Numbered from the stretch's first letter, positions 7,808 to 15,373 are shown. The stretch is DNA of 15,444 bases from an uncultured Paludibacter sp. (GCA_937927845.1 CALFXE010000209.1:1-15444), one strand, 5' to 3'. Numbers and translations are program-made. The notes: generated by a model from the sequence alone, not told the origin.

Positions 7808-7993
7808 TTACCGTGTGCATTGATTAATTAAATCCTTTGCATTCTTGGCTTTATATACACGACCCATGTTTTTGTCTTCTATAGCTTCGTCCAATTCGGT
7901 TTTTTTCTCAAAAACACCTAACGAAAGGATATAGTCAATGGTTTTTTTTGCTATGATATTACGTCCATCATAACGTAGTGTAATTGTTGCCAT
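7808..7993 (-). CDS. Antitoxin partner of the YafQ-like toxin
   Basis: Small charged protein of 61 aa starting MATITLRYDGRN. It has a short beta-strand-like N-terminus, a helical middle and an acidic stretch (ELDEAIEDKNMG) before a basic C-terminus. By position and size it is the cognate antitoxin, neutralising the toxin and probably binding its own promoter; I cannot assign it firmly to RelB/DinJ or another named family. The frame stays open upstream to a TTG at 8018-8020, but that TTG lies inside the -7 promoter box, so translation should begin at the ATG 7991-7993, preceded by an A-rich AAAAGAAAAAAT leader typical of Bacteroidota. It is 3 bases upstream of the toxin gene. Confidence 0.8.
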   Translation of the reverse strand: MATITLRYDGRNIIAKKTIDYILSLGVFEKKTELDEAIEDKNMGRVYKAKNAKDLINQCTR

Positions 7994-8017
7994 ATTTTTT
8001 CTTTTAATTTTCAAATG

Positions 8018-8025
8018 CAAATATA
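8018..8025 (-). promoter_or_regulatory. Promoter of the toxin-antitoxin operon
   Basis: Minus-strand TATATTTG is a perfect TAnnTTTG -7 box, about 25 bases before the antitoxin ATG at 7993. Transcription would start at about 8010, downstream of the TTG at 8018-8020, which excludes that codon as a start. No clear -33 TTTG is seen. The operon probably autoregulates here, as type II systems do, but no convincing palindromic operator was found. Confidence 0.5.
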
Positions 8026-8074
8026 CAAAAATTGTTTTATATACTAAATTTCAAGTTTTATGATAACAACATTG

Positions 8075-8106
8075 TTTCTAAGTTTTCCGATTTATCACTA
8101 AATTTG
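8075..8106 (+). promoter_or_regulatory. Promoter of the pabB-pabC operon
   Basis: TAAATTTG at 8099-8106 is an exact TAnnTTTG -7 box, and TTTC at 8075-8078 is a 3-of-4 match to the -33 TTTG with a 20-base spacer. The box is 23 bases before the pabB ATG, giving a short leader. It is divergent from the toxin-antitoxin promoter, about 75 bases away. Confidence 0.5.
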
Positions 8107-8129
8107 CAGCTTAAATGTAATTTATACGA

Positions 8130-9119
8130 ATGGATACTCTACCATATAAGCTATTGCCAATAGATGAACTTGTTGTACGAATGAATGAAATGGGTACTAA
8201 TGCAACGCCTTTCTTATTCATAATAAACTATAATACTGATGCAGGTTATGTAATTAAAGGCGACGAGTTGGATGATAATTATATCAAATGGCAATTCCAC
8301 GGTGATAAATCTACTGATAAGAAAATAAATAAACAGTTGGAATGGCAGTCTCACCCTGTTTCACAAAATTTGTATGCTGAAAAATTCAATTATGTGAAAA
8401 AACAAATTCTAATTGGTAATTCATTTCTGATAAATCTGACTCAACCTACATCAATCTCAACTAATTATACATTAGATGATATCTATAATTTTGCTTGTGC
8501 TCCTTATAAGTTGTGGCTGAAAGGTCGATTTTTAGTGCTTTCACCGGAAATATTTGTGCAGATTAAAGGACGAAAAATAAGTACATTTCCTATGAAAGGT
8601 ACAATAGATGCCAATTTGCCGGATGCTGAAAAGTTAATTATGCAAGATGAAAAGGAGATTGCTGAACATGCTACAATTGTTGATTTATTACGTAATGATT
8701 TAAGTATGGTAGCTGAGGATGTGCATGTTACTCGATATAGATATATTGATAAAATTCATACAATGCAAGGTGAACTGTTGCAGGTTAGCTCAGAAATCAC
8801 AGGCATATTGCCAGAAGATTATCGTAATTGCTTAGGAAGTATTATCGCCAAGCTATTGCCGGCAGGCTCCATTTGTGGTTCGCCGAAGCATAAAACTTTA
8901 GAAATTATACAACAAATAGAAGGTTATGATAGAGGTTTTTATACAGGTGTTTGTGGCTATTTCGATGGTGAAAATCTTGACTCTGCTGTGATGATACGCT
9001 TTTTTGAGCAAACCGATAATGGTTTGGTTTATAAAAGTGGCGGTGGTATTACTTCTCAAAGTGTGTTGGAAAAAGAATATAAAGAATTATTGCAAAAAGT
9101 GTATGTACCGGTTTCTTGA
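8130..9119 (+). CDS. pabB: Aminodeoxychorismate synthase component I
   Basis: Chorismate-utilising enzyme of 329 aa that uses ammonia from a PabA-type glutaminase to make 4-amino-4-deoxychorismate for folate synthesis. Motifs in order: FLINLTQPT (99-107); SPE (138-140); FPMKGTI with K156, the PabB-type lysine; EHATIVDLLRND (179-190); PAGSICGSPK (244-253, normally PGGS-x-TGAPK); EGYDRGFYTGVCGYF (264-278); GGGIT (304-308) and EKEYKE (314-319). It is shorter than E. coli PabB (453 aa) because the N-terminal region is reduced, as in other Bacteroidota-type chorismate-binding proteins. Anthranilate synthase TrpE and isochorismate synthase are less likely, given K156 and the partner gene. It overlaps the downstream lyase by 17 bases. 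PabA is not in the window. Confidence 0.9.
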   Translation: MDTLPYKLLPIDELVVRMNEMGTNATPFLFIINYNTDAGYVIKGDELDDNYIKWQFHGDKSTDKKINKQLEWQSHPVSQNLYAEKFNYVKKQILIGNSFLINLTQPTSISTNYTLDDIYNFACAPYKLWLKGRFLVLSPEIFVQIKGRKISTFPMKGTIDANLPDAEKLIMQDEKEIAEHATIVDLLRNDLSMVAEDVHVTRYRYIDKIHTMQGELLQVSSEITGILPEDYRNCLGSIIAKLLPAGSICGSPKHKTLEIIQQIEGYDRGFYTGVCGYFDGENLDSAVMIRFFEQTDNGLVYKSGGGITSQSVLEKEYKELLQKVYVPVS

Positions 9120-9705
9120 GACTGTCAAATTGAATAATGGTGAGTTTTATAGGTTAAAATATCATCAGGATAGAATAAATAATTGTTTTGCCATGTTTTA
9201 TCCTGATGTTAATGTGCCTGATTTGTCTGTTTTTATCTCGCATAATAGTTTTCCTGAAAAAGGATTGTGGAAATGTAGGGTTTTGTACGATTTACATGGG
9301 TTTCAAAAACCGGAAATAATTAAATATGAAATTAGAGACATTAAAACTCTGAAAATTATTGAAACTGATTTAGAAACAATGACTTATAAGTCGACAGAAA
9401 GACAAGCAATAGGTAAATTGTACGATTTACGTGGTGATTGCGATGATGTATTGTTAGTCAGAAACGGCTGTGTTGCCGATTCGAGCTATACAAATATTGC
9501 AATGTTCGATGGAGATAAATGGATTACACCAAAACGCCCTATAATTTATGGTACAAACAGAGCTTATTTGTTAGAGAATAATTTAATAATCAAAGGAAAT
9601 ATTGCAATTTCAGATATAAGTAAATTTCAGAAAATCAGAATGTTCAATGCAATGATTGAATTTGGAGAAATAGAATTTGATATTTCCTCAATCATTTTAA
9701 AATAG
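9103..9705 (+). CDS. pabC: Class IV aminotransferase, short PabC-type aminodeoxychorismate lyase
   Basis: PLP-dependent fold type IV enzyme, expected to release pyruvate from aminodeoxychorismate to give p-aminobenzoate. The ATG at 9103 gives 200 aa starting MYRFLETVKLNNGEF, which matches the family's opening (E-T-I-x-x-x-x-G). The open frame extends back to 9004, but that part only shadows pabB. Visible features: H21/R24 in YHQDRIN; K96 in TYKSTER as the probable Schiff-base lysine; DSSYTNIAMFDGDKWITP (126-143), corresponding to the E-x-S-x-x-N segment; and GTNRAYLL (150-157), corresponding to G-x-T-R. It is shorter than E. coli PabC (269 aa). The 17-base overlap with pabB supports the lyase role over a branched-chain or D-amino-acid aminotransferase. 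Its 3' end overlaps the convergent lipoprotein gene by 14 bases. Confidence 0.82.
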   Translation: MYRFLETVKLNNGEFYRLKYHQDRINNCFAMFYPDVNVPDLSVFISHNSFPEKGLWKCRVLYDLHGFQKPEIIKYEIRDIKTLKIIETDLETMTYKSTERQAIGKLYDLRGDCDDVLLVRNGCVADSSYTNIAMFDGDKWITPKRPIIYGTNRAYLLENNLIIKGNIAISDISKFQKIRMFNAMIEFGEIEFDISSIILK

Positions 9706-11083
9706 CCTCTTCAATTTCCCTAAAGTACCTTGAGTTAATTTGTTGCTGAAAATTTGAATAGGCTTCATTTTTTGCTTTGTCCATGCTTATTTGCATACCT
9801 CGAACAGGAGATATTTGAACAGAATATTTGATGTTGTTTTTATTGTCAAACAGTTGGATTGTACCGGTCAGCTCAACAGTATAAATACCTCCACTATAAT
9901 TAATTTGTTTTGCGTTAATAATCACCTTACATATATAGTCAGATATTTCTGCTGTTGAATAATTAGATAGTAAACTTCTATTAATAAATGTGTTAGCAAT
10001 CAAATCATCATAATTTGTCTTGTCTGTAGTTTGACTTACAACATCAAATCTGATTGAAGGTTTTTTTATATAAATAGGTATTGAAATCTTCTGCAGTGGA
10101 ATGTCTAAAACAGCCTTTCTTACTGTGTAATCTGATGTCGCATTTATTAAAATTGAGTTAATATCAGGCATAACAGTAAAATTTTCTTCTTGTTTCAGGG
10201 AGCGTATTTTACCAATTGAGTAACTTACAAGTGCTTTATCATCAGTTGTGCTTGATGGATTTGGTATAGCTCTTTCGGAATAATGTGCTATTACAGGAAA
10301 ACCTTTTATAAGATTGCCTGAATTATCAATTAACTTGTATGTCAAAATATTAGGATCGATATCTAAAGAAAAAATACCATTAACTACACTATAGTCAGGA
10401 ACAATTTTTAATGAAGTGATTATACTGTTTAATTTCATAAAAGCACTAACCGTTAAATTTACCTTTTCATTATTGATGTCAACAGTGTTATCTTCGTTTA
10501 AATAAAGTTTCAAGGCATCAATTGTCTTTACATAGTCTGATATTGCTGTTTTGATATCCCCCGAAACTTCTGAATTTAAGGCATTTGTGTAAAATGTAGA
10601 TGCAGTTTTCAATGCAATATTCTTCTTTTCAAGTTGCTGCTCAAAATATTTTTGCTTAGACAGACGATAATAAATCCAGTAGTTTTTTTTATCTAAATAG
10701 GTGTCAACTAATTCATAATCACTTAAATCTGTTATTACTTTTGATCTGATAAGAGAATTGAATTCTTCAGATATCTTATCGTTTTTTACTAATGTTATTA
10801 GTATGTTTGATGAAGATAACTGTACAGATATTTCAGATGCAAGTTCGTTTAACGCATCTTTTCTTGCTTTTTCAATATGACTATTTTGCTTTTTAATAAT
10901 CGGTGCTGATCCTATACCAACAAAATAATTTGAGTTTATCGGATGATTGACAACCCATTCAGGTATATTACTTTTCTTACTATATGCTTTATTTGCAGTA
11001 CATTGAGTTGTAAGTAAAATGATACTTATTGCTATTACTAAATCTAAACTGTTTCTAAATATTCTCATTATGATAGTTTGCAT
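9692..11083 (-). CDS. LPP20-domain lipoprotein of unknown role
   Basis: Predicted lipoprotein of 463 aa: a hydrophobic stretch (about 14-25) ends in LLTTQC, with C28 as the probable lipidated cysteine (a loose lipobox, common in this phylum). Residues about 40-150 match the LPP20 pattern: PEWVVNHP, then YFVGIGSA, then a helix with EKARKDALNELASEISVQ. The middle looks helical then Ig-like; the C-terminal third (about 345-463) reads YTVELTGTIQLFD followed by a helix, reminiscent of outer-membrane CsgG/LpoB-like folds, which is speculative. It is larger than simple LPP20 proteins (under 200 aa). The first ATG is at 11083, but the -7 box at 11096-11103 would leave almost no leader, so the ATG at 11066-11068 (458 aa, cysteine 23) is a real alternative. 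It converges on pabC with no terminator between. No function can be assigned. Confidence 0.75.
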   Translation of the reverse strand: MQTIIMRIFRNSLDLVIAISIILLTTQCTANKAYSKKSNIPEWVVNHPINSNYFVGIGSAPIIKKQNSHIEKARKDALNELASEISVQLSSSNILITLVKNDKISEEFNSLIRSKVITDLSDYELVDTYLDKKNYWIYYRLSKQKYFEQQLEKKNIALKTASTFYTNALNSEVSGDIKTAISDYVKTIDALKLYLNEDNTVDINNEKVNLTVSAFMKLNSIITSLKIVPDYSVVNGIFSLDIDPNILTYKLIDNSGNLIKGFPVIAHYSERAIPNPSSTTDDKALVSYSIGKIRSLKQEENFTVMPDINSILINATSDYTVRKAVLDIPLQKISIPIYIKKPSIRFDVVSQTTDKTNYDDLIANTFINRSLLSNYSTAEISDYICKVIINAKQINYSGGIYTVELTGTIQLFDNKNNIKYSVQISPVRGMQISMDKAKNEAYSNFQQQINSRYFREIEEAILK

Positions 11084-11149
11084 TTAAAAAACAACCAAAG
11101 ATAAATGATATTCTTAAAATTTTAAACTTTTCTTAAAAAAACTATCATA
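11069..11149. repeat. 11-bp inverted repeat flanking the LPP20 promoter region
   Basis: TATGATAGTTT (11069-11079) and its exact reverse complement AAACTATCATA (11139-11149) are separated by 59 bases that contain the -7 box of the lipoprotein gene. The arms are perfect but AT-rich. They could be operator half-sites for a looping repressor or a chance match. Confidence 0.35.
11096..11103 (-). promoter_or_regulatory. Candidate promoter of the LPP20 lipoprotein gene
   Basis: Minus-strand TATCTTTG matches TAnnTTTG exactly and is 12 bases upstream of the first ATG, 27 upstream of the second. A GTTTA at the expected -33 distance is only a partial match. The short spacing bears on which ATG is used. 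Confidence 0.45.
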
Positions 11150-11195
11150 GTATTATAAAACTGATGATATAAAGCATTAAACTGTCATTTATTTA

Positions 11196-11203
11196 TAAAT
11201 TTG
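11196..11203 (+). promoter_or_regulatory. Candidate promoter of the M13 peptidase gene
   Basis: TAAATTTG is an exact TAnnTTTG -7 box, 33 bases before the peptidase ATG. The expected -33 TTTG is not evident. It is divergent from the lipoprotein promoter within a 153-base intergenic region. Confidence 0.5.
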
Positions 11204-11236
11204 CAAAAAATATTAATTATTTAAACAAATTACATT

Positions 11237-13276
11237 ATGGCTCCTTTAAAATCGCTTTGTCTCACAGGAGGCATTATCATAACATTTTTATTTATGACAA
11301 CAGGTTGTACAAACAAACAACAATCAATGGGTATACGTATGGAAAATATGGATACCACAATTATTGCGGGTGATGATTTTTATCAGTACGCAACGGGAGG
11401 ATGGCAAAAACTTTATCCCTTAACCGCTGAATATTCTCGTTTCGGAAGCTTTGATAAACTTGCTGAGGATAACAAAGAACAGATAAAAGCACTTATCGCC
11501 GAAATTTCTTCTAAAACCAATAAAGCAGGCACAGTAGAACAGAAAATAGCTGATTTATACAATCTTGCAATGGATAGTGTAAAACTAAATAATGATGGTG
11601 TAAGTCCGATAAAGGATGATTTGACGAAAATAGCTTCGCTTACAAACAAGAACGAGCTGTTTCAATATCTACCTTTTTTGATGCGTGAAGGTGTTTCTCC
11701 TTATTTCCATCTTTTTGTCGATGCTGATGCAATGGATAGTGAAGCATATTTACTTCAGACATATCAAGGTGGTTTAGGCTTGGGTCAGCGCGATTATTAT
11801 CTTGATAATGATGATAAAACCAAAAATATACGTGAAAAATATACGAGATTTATTGCAGATATGTTTCAAGAAGTTGGTTATACAAAGGAAGAAGCTTTAA
11901 TCAAGCAATCTGATGTTTTGCGAATTGAAACGAAACTTGCTAAGGCAGCATATGATAATGTCAAATTGCGTGATCCTCATGTAAATTACAACAAGATAAC
12001 TTTAGATGAGTTGAATGTCTTAATTCCTGACTTAGATTGGAAGTCGTTTTTTGAAAATTTCGATTTGAAAGATGTCAAAGAACTATCTGTATCTCAAAAA
12101 GAAAGCATGATTGCGGTGGGTGAGATAATCAATACAGAGTCTTTAGATGCCCAAAAATCTTATTTAGAATGGAATGTAATAAATTCTGCTGCGGAATATT
12201 TAAGTGATGAAATTTATCAGCTCGACTTTGATTTTTATGGTAAAGTGCTTTCCGGCAAAGAAGTACAACAACCAAGATGGAAAAGAGCGGTGGGTACTGT
12301 TAATGGCTCGCTTGGTGAGGCAGTGGGACAAATGTATGTAAAAAAGCATTTCCCTGAAAAAGCAAAAAAACGTATGTTGCAATTGGTGAAAAACTTACAA
12401 GTTGCATTAGGAGAAAGAATACAAAACTTAGAATGGATGGGCGATAGTACGAAAGTTAAGGCAATCGAGAAGTTGAATACTTTCCATGTAAAAATAGGTT
12501 ATCCCGACAAATGGCGTGATTATTCATCGCTTGATATCAAATATGATAATTACTGGTCAAATATTAAAAGAGCAAATAGTTTTGAGAGCGATTATATGTT
12601 TGCTAAAATCGGTAAACCGGTTGATAAAGACGAATGGCTGATGACTCCACAAACTGTAAACGCATATTATAATCCTTCAACCAATGAAATTTGTTTTCCG
12701 GCAGGTATCCTTCAATATCCATTTTTCGATATGAATGCAGATGATGCATTTAATTATGGTGCTATAGGCGTTGTAATCGGGCACGAAATGACTCATGGTT
12801 TTGATGATCAAGGTCGACAGTTTGATAAGGATGGCAACCTGAAAGATTGGTGGACAAAAGAAGATGCTGAAAAGTTTACTGCCCGTGCCGATAAATTAGC
12901 TGATTACTACGATAAGATTGAAGTTGCTGATGGCGTATATGCAAATGGTAAATTCACTTTAGGTGAAAATATCGCTGATCAAGGTGGATTACAGGTTTCA
13001 TATCAAGCTTTTGAAAATGTTTTAAAAACTAATCCCGGTGATACTAACGAAGAGCTTACTCCACAACAAAGATTTTTTATTGCTTACGCAAATGTTTGGG
13101 CAGGTAATATTCGAGAAGAAGAAATTCTAAAACGCACAAAAACAGATCCACATTCATTAGGAAAATGGCGTGTTAATGCAGCTCTTCCACATATTGATGC
13201 TTGGTATTCAGCATTTAATATCACTGAGGATAATAGTCTGTATGTGAAACCGGAAGACAGAGCAATTGTTTGGTAA
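11237..13276 (+). CDS. pepO: M13 family zinc metallopeptidase (neprilysin/PepO-like), lipoprotein
   Basis: Zinc endopeptidase of 679 aa, expected to cut peptides outside the inner membrane. The N-terminus has a hydrophobic segment ending in FMTTGC, with C24 as probable lipidation site. The M13_N domain covers about 40-420, including DDFYQYATGGW and GLGLGQRDYYL. The catalytic domain (about 470-679) shows the substrate-binding NAYYNPSTNEICFPAG (from N475), the zinc motif HEMTH (516-520, H516, E517, H520) in VVIGHEMTHGFDDQG, and the third ligand in GENIADQGG (E577, D581). It ends in RAIVW, as family members do. Length is typical. All catalytic residues are present. It stands alone on the plus strand, with an 89-base gap before the SPOR lipoprotein gene. 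Substrates are unknown; peptide scavenging is a reasonable guess. Confidence 0.95.
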   Translation: MAPLKSLCLTGGIIITFLFMTTGCTNKQQSMGIRMENMDTTIIAGDDFYQYATGGWQKLYPLTAEYSRFGSFDKLAEDNKEQIKALIAEISSKTNKAGTVEQKIADLYNLAMDSVKLNNDGVSPIKDDLTKIASLTNKNELFQYLPFLMREGVSPYFHLFVDADAMDSEAYLLQTYQGGLGLGQRDYYLDNDDKTKNIREKYTRFIADMFQEVGYTKEEALIKQSDVLRIETKLAKAAYDNVKLRDPHVNYNKITLDELNVLIPDLDWKSFFENFDLKDVKELSVSQKESMIAVGEIINTESLDAQKSYLEWNVINSAAEYLSDEIYQLDFDFYGKVLSGKEVQQPRWKRAVGTVNGSLGEAVGQMYVKKHFPEKAKKRMLQLVKNLQVALGERIQNLEWMGDSTKVKAIEKLNTFHVKIGYPDKWRDYSSLDIKYDNYWSNIKRANSFESDYMFAKIGKPVDKDEWLMTPQTVNAYYNPSTNEICFPAGILQYPFFDMNADDAFNYGAIGVVIGHEMTHGFDDQGRQFDKDGNLKDWWTKEDAEKFTARADKLADYYDKIEVADGVYANGKFTLGENIADQGGLQVSYQAFENVLKTNPGDTNEELTPQQRFFIAYANVWAGNIREEEILKRTKTDPHSLGKWRVNAALPHIDAWYSAFNITEDNSLYVKPEDRAIVW

Positions 13277-13300
13277 TATCCATACACTTTGAAAAATATC

Positions 13301-13332
13301 TTTGGAGCTTAATTTAAAATAATGTACATTTG
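13301..13332 (+). promoter_or_regulatory. Promoter of the SPOR-ZIP gene pair
   Basis: TTTG at 13301-13304 and TACATTTG at 13325-13332 are separated by 20 bases, an almost ideal Bacteroidota -33/-7 promoter. It lies 33 bases before the SPOR lipoprotein ATG and is the best-matching promoter in the window. Confidence 0.65.
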
Positions 13333-13365
13333 CATATAATTTTCAAATAATCAATAATTACTAAT

Positions 13366-13824
13366 ATGAACAAGACATTTCGTTTATTTTTATTCGTGTT
13401 TTTTGTAGGCATGACAATGGTTTCATGTAAATCAAAGCAAGCTGTAACTGAAATTAAAAGTGCAACAACTCCGGCAACAACTGTTGCTCCTGTTCAAGAA
13501 GCACCAAAGCCTGTTGTAAATCAGCCCGCTGAGCCGGAAGTTACTCGTTCAGAAGCTTTTAAAATGGCAGCCGGTGAAACAAATTCTACAGGTTTCAACA
13601 AAAAATATCATGTACAAGTTGGAGCTTTCCAAAATCATGATAATGCAAGAAATCTACGTTCAAAATTAGCATCTGAAGGAAACAGTGCTTTAATTGTAGA
13701 AAATGAAAACGGGATGTTACGTGTTATCATAGCTTCTTTTGATGAATACGCAGATGCTCGTGCCAAAATCAATCAGATTAGGGGTACCTATCCTGATGCA
13801 TGGGTTTTAGTTCAGAAAAAATAA
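13366..13824 (+). CDS. SPOR-domain lipoprotein
   Basis: Small envelope protein of 152 aa. A signal peptide with a basic start and hydrophobic core ends in MTMVSC, so C21 is the probable lipid attachment site. A low-complexity linker rich in Ala, Thr, Pro and Val (about 32-60) follows. Residues about 79-150 form a SPOR domain, which binds peptidoglycan strands lacking stem peptides, often at division sites: KYHVQVGAFQNHDNARNLRSKL, then LRVIIASFDEYADARAKI, ending WVLVQKK. The stop codon TAA shares its last base with the ATG of the ZIP gene (TAATG), so translation is probably coupled. The two products have no obvious functional link. Confidence 0.88.
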   Translation: MNKTFRLFLFVFFVGMTMVSCKSKQAVTEIKSATTPATTVAPVQEAPKPVVNQPAEPEVTRSEAFKMAAGETNSTGFNKKYHVQVGAFQNHDNARNLRSKLASEGNSALIVENENGMLRVIIASFDEYADARAKINQIRGTYPDAWVLVQKK

Positions 13825-14582
13825 TGCTTGTACTTATATACATAATCATAGCTTTATTAGCTGCCAGTGTAGGAAGCATTGCTTTGAGCGGTAGTCTTTT
13901 AATGCTTAATAATAAATGGTTAGAAAGAGTCTCCGGTTATTTGTTGTATTTAGCCGGAGGCACTCTTTTAGGCTCTGCTTTGCTTGGATTAATTCCGGAA
14001 GCCACTGAGTCTATGGACATTGAAAACGTTTTAATTTGGGTTTTAATTGGTATTCTTTTCTTCTTTATATTAGAAAAGTTTATTTTGTGGCGTATGTGCC
14101 ATGACGAAAATTGCGAACGTCAAATTCATGCAGCCGGACCAATGATAATTATAGGGGATGCAGTTCATAATGCGATAGATGGTGTTGTGATTGCCGCTTC
14201 ATTTTTAACATCCATAGAGCTTGGAATTTTCGTTACATTATCAGTTGTTTTACATGAAATACCGCAAGAAGTTGGAGATTTTGGCGTACTGATAAAAAGC
14301 GGATATACCCGTAAAAAAGCCATGTTTTATAATCTGCTATCAAGTAGCAGTGCTATTGTAGCAGGTGTTGCAGCATATTTTCTTTTAAGCTATATAGAAA
14401 ACTTTTTACCTTATGCTTTAGCCTTGGCTGCGGCAAGTTTCTTATATATCTCTCTTGCTGATTTAATACCTGAGATGCATAAAGAAACTAAACCTAAACA
14501 GTCTCTGATCCAGTTTTTGTTAATATTATTAGGTGTGTTTATCATTTTTCTTTCCGTGATGAACCATAATCACGCACATTGA
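13824..14582 (+). CDS. ZIP-family divalent metal transporter
   Basis: Integral inner-membrane protein of 252 aa with about eight hydrophobic segments, expected to import zinc or another divalent metal. The two metal-binding signatures of the family are present: HNAIDG (H115, D119) in the fourth helix and HEIPQEVGDF (H144, E145, E149, D152) in the fifth. The cytoplasmic loop before helix four has CHDENCERQIH, with Cys and His residues that may bind metal, and the C-terminus ends HNHAH. I chose the ATG at 13824 because it overlaps the preceding stop as TAATG; an in-frame ATG at 13800 would add eight residues reading into the SPOR coding region and is less likely. Metal specificity cannot be told from sequence. 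Confidence 0.9.
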   Translation: MLVLIYIIIALLAASVGSIALSGSLLMLNNKWLERVSGYLLYLAGGTLLGSALLGLIPEATESMDIENVLIWVLIGILFFFILEKFILWRMCHDENCERQIHAAGPMIIIGDAVHNAIDGVVIAASFLTSIELGIFVTLSVVLHEIPQEVGDFGVLIKSGYTRKKAMFYNLLSSSSAIVAGVAAYFLLSYIENFLPYALALAAASFLYISLADLIPEMHKETKPKQSLIQFLLILLGVFIIFLSVMNHNHAH

Positions 14583-14661
14583 TTTCTAAACTTTTTTGCA
14601 AGATAAGTGTTTAATAAATGAACTGTATCATTAGATGAGTAGGTTTTAAAAAGTAAACATT

Positions 14662-15093
14662 ATGGAAAAACATAAAATATTAACAAAATGGAAAGGCGGG
14701 ATGGCTTTCGAGACAGAGTTAGGCAACCACATTGTGCGAGTTGATGGACCATCCGAATCAGGAGGCGAAGATTCTGCTCCCGGTCCTAAGCGCTTAATGC
14801 TTGTAGCATTGACAGGCTGCACAGGTATGGACGTTGTTTCAATTCTTAAAAAGATGAGAGTTGAACTTGATAATCTCGAAATTGAAATCGAAGCCGATCA
14901 TACAGAAGAATATCCGAAACATTACGTCAAAATGAATGTAGTCTATAAGTTCTATGGTAAAAATCTGCCAATAGAAAAACTACAAAAAGCCGTTCAGATG
15001 TCGGAAGATACTTATTGTGGTGTCAGAGCAGTATACGCAAAAGCTATGGAAATGACTTCAGAAATAAGAGTGATAGAAAGTGATGCTCGTTAA
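14662..15093 (+). CDS. OsmC/Ohr-family protein
   Basis: Cytoplasmic protein of 143 aa, the usual size for OsmC-like thiol peroxidases, which reduce organic hydroperoxides with a pair of cysteines. Both expected cysteines are present: C53 in LTGCTGMDVVSILKKM at the start of the central helix, and C119 in DTYCGVRAV. The N-terminal strand region reads MAFETELGNHIVRVDGP, followed by a P-G-P-K-R-L-M-L segment typical of the YhfA-like OsmC branch rather than true Ohr. Actual activity is unproven for that branch. It starts 79 bases after the ZIP gene; TAGGTTTT at 14640-14647 is one base off a -7 box, so it may have its own weak promoter or be read through from the ZIP gene. Confidence 0.88.
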   Translation: MEKHKILTKWKGGMAFETELGNHIVRVDGPSESGGEDSAPGPKRLMLVALTGCTGMDVVSILKKMRVELDNLEIEIEADHTEEYPKHYVKMNVVYKFYGKNLPIEKLQKAVQMSEDTYCGVRAVYAKAMEMTSEIRVIESDAR

Positions 15094-15269
15094 ATTTATC
15101 TAAAAATCACATCATCACATACCTTTTATAATCATTTTAATCCAATAAATCCAATAAATCATTGTTGGACATTATTATTACGTGTATCGCCATCATCCCT
15201 CTAATCCCCCAAAAGTGCTTTCTTAAAAAATATTTAAGTTTATTTATTGTTTATTGATAAAAATCATTA
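15094..15269. other. Intergenic region with no recognised gene
   Basis: AT-rich spacer between the OsmC-like gene and the putative insertion sequence. It contains a tandem CCAATAAAT repeat (two units, about 15142-15159) and a weak hairpin from the second unit with TTGTTGG. I see no open reading frame, promoter or convincing terminator here. Confidence 0.6.
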
Positions 15270-15339
15270 GTGTCCGGTAAAGATAAAAAGAAATAGCGAA
15301 AAAAAGAGGGAATCTCCGAAGAAATCCCCTCCGATGTAT

Positions 15340-15347
15340 TAATTTTG
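15340..15347 (+). promoter_or_regulatory. Candidate promoter -7 box of the putative transposase
   Basis: TAATTTTG matches TAnnTTTG and lies 26 bases upstream of the GTG at 15374. No -33 element is evident. Confidence 0.35.
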
Positions 15348-15373
15348 TTTTGCAAACCAAAAAATTAAACATC

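Noticed and set aside
9004..9102. An N-terminal extension of the PabC-like protein starting at 9004
   Set aside because: These 33 codons lie in a second frame of the conserved 3' end of pabB and have no family similarity; the family-like start MYRFLET begins at 9103.
11413..11649. Minus-strand open frame of 78 codons inside the M13 peptidase gene, and similar antisense frames within the kinase genes
   Set aside because: They lie opposite well-supported conserved genes and have no promoter, family motif or independent support.
13800..13823. Eight extra N-terminal residues for the ZIP transporter
   Set aside because: They would read through the SPOR gene end and precede the first membrane helix with no family similarity; the TAATG junction gives a natural start at 13824.
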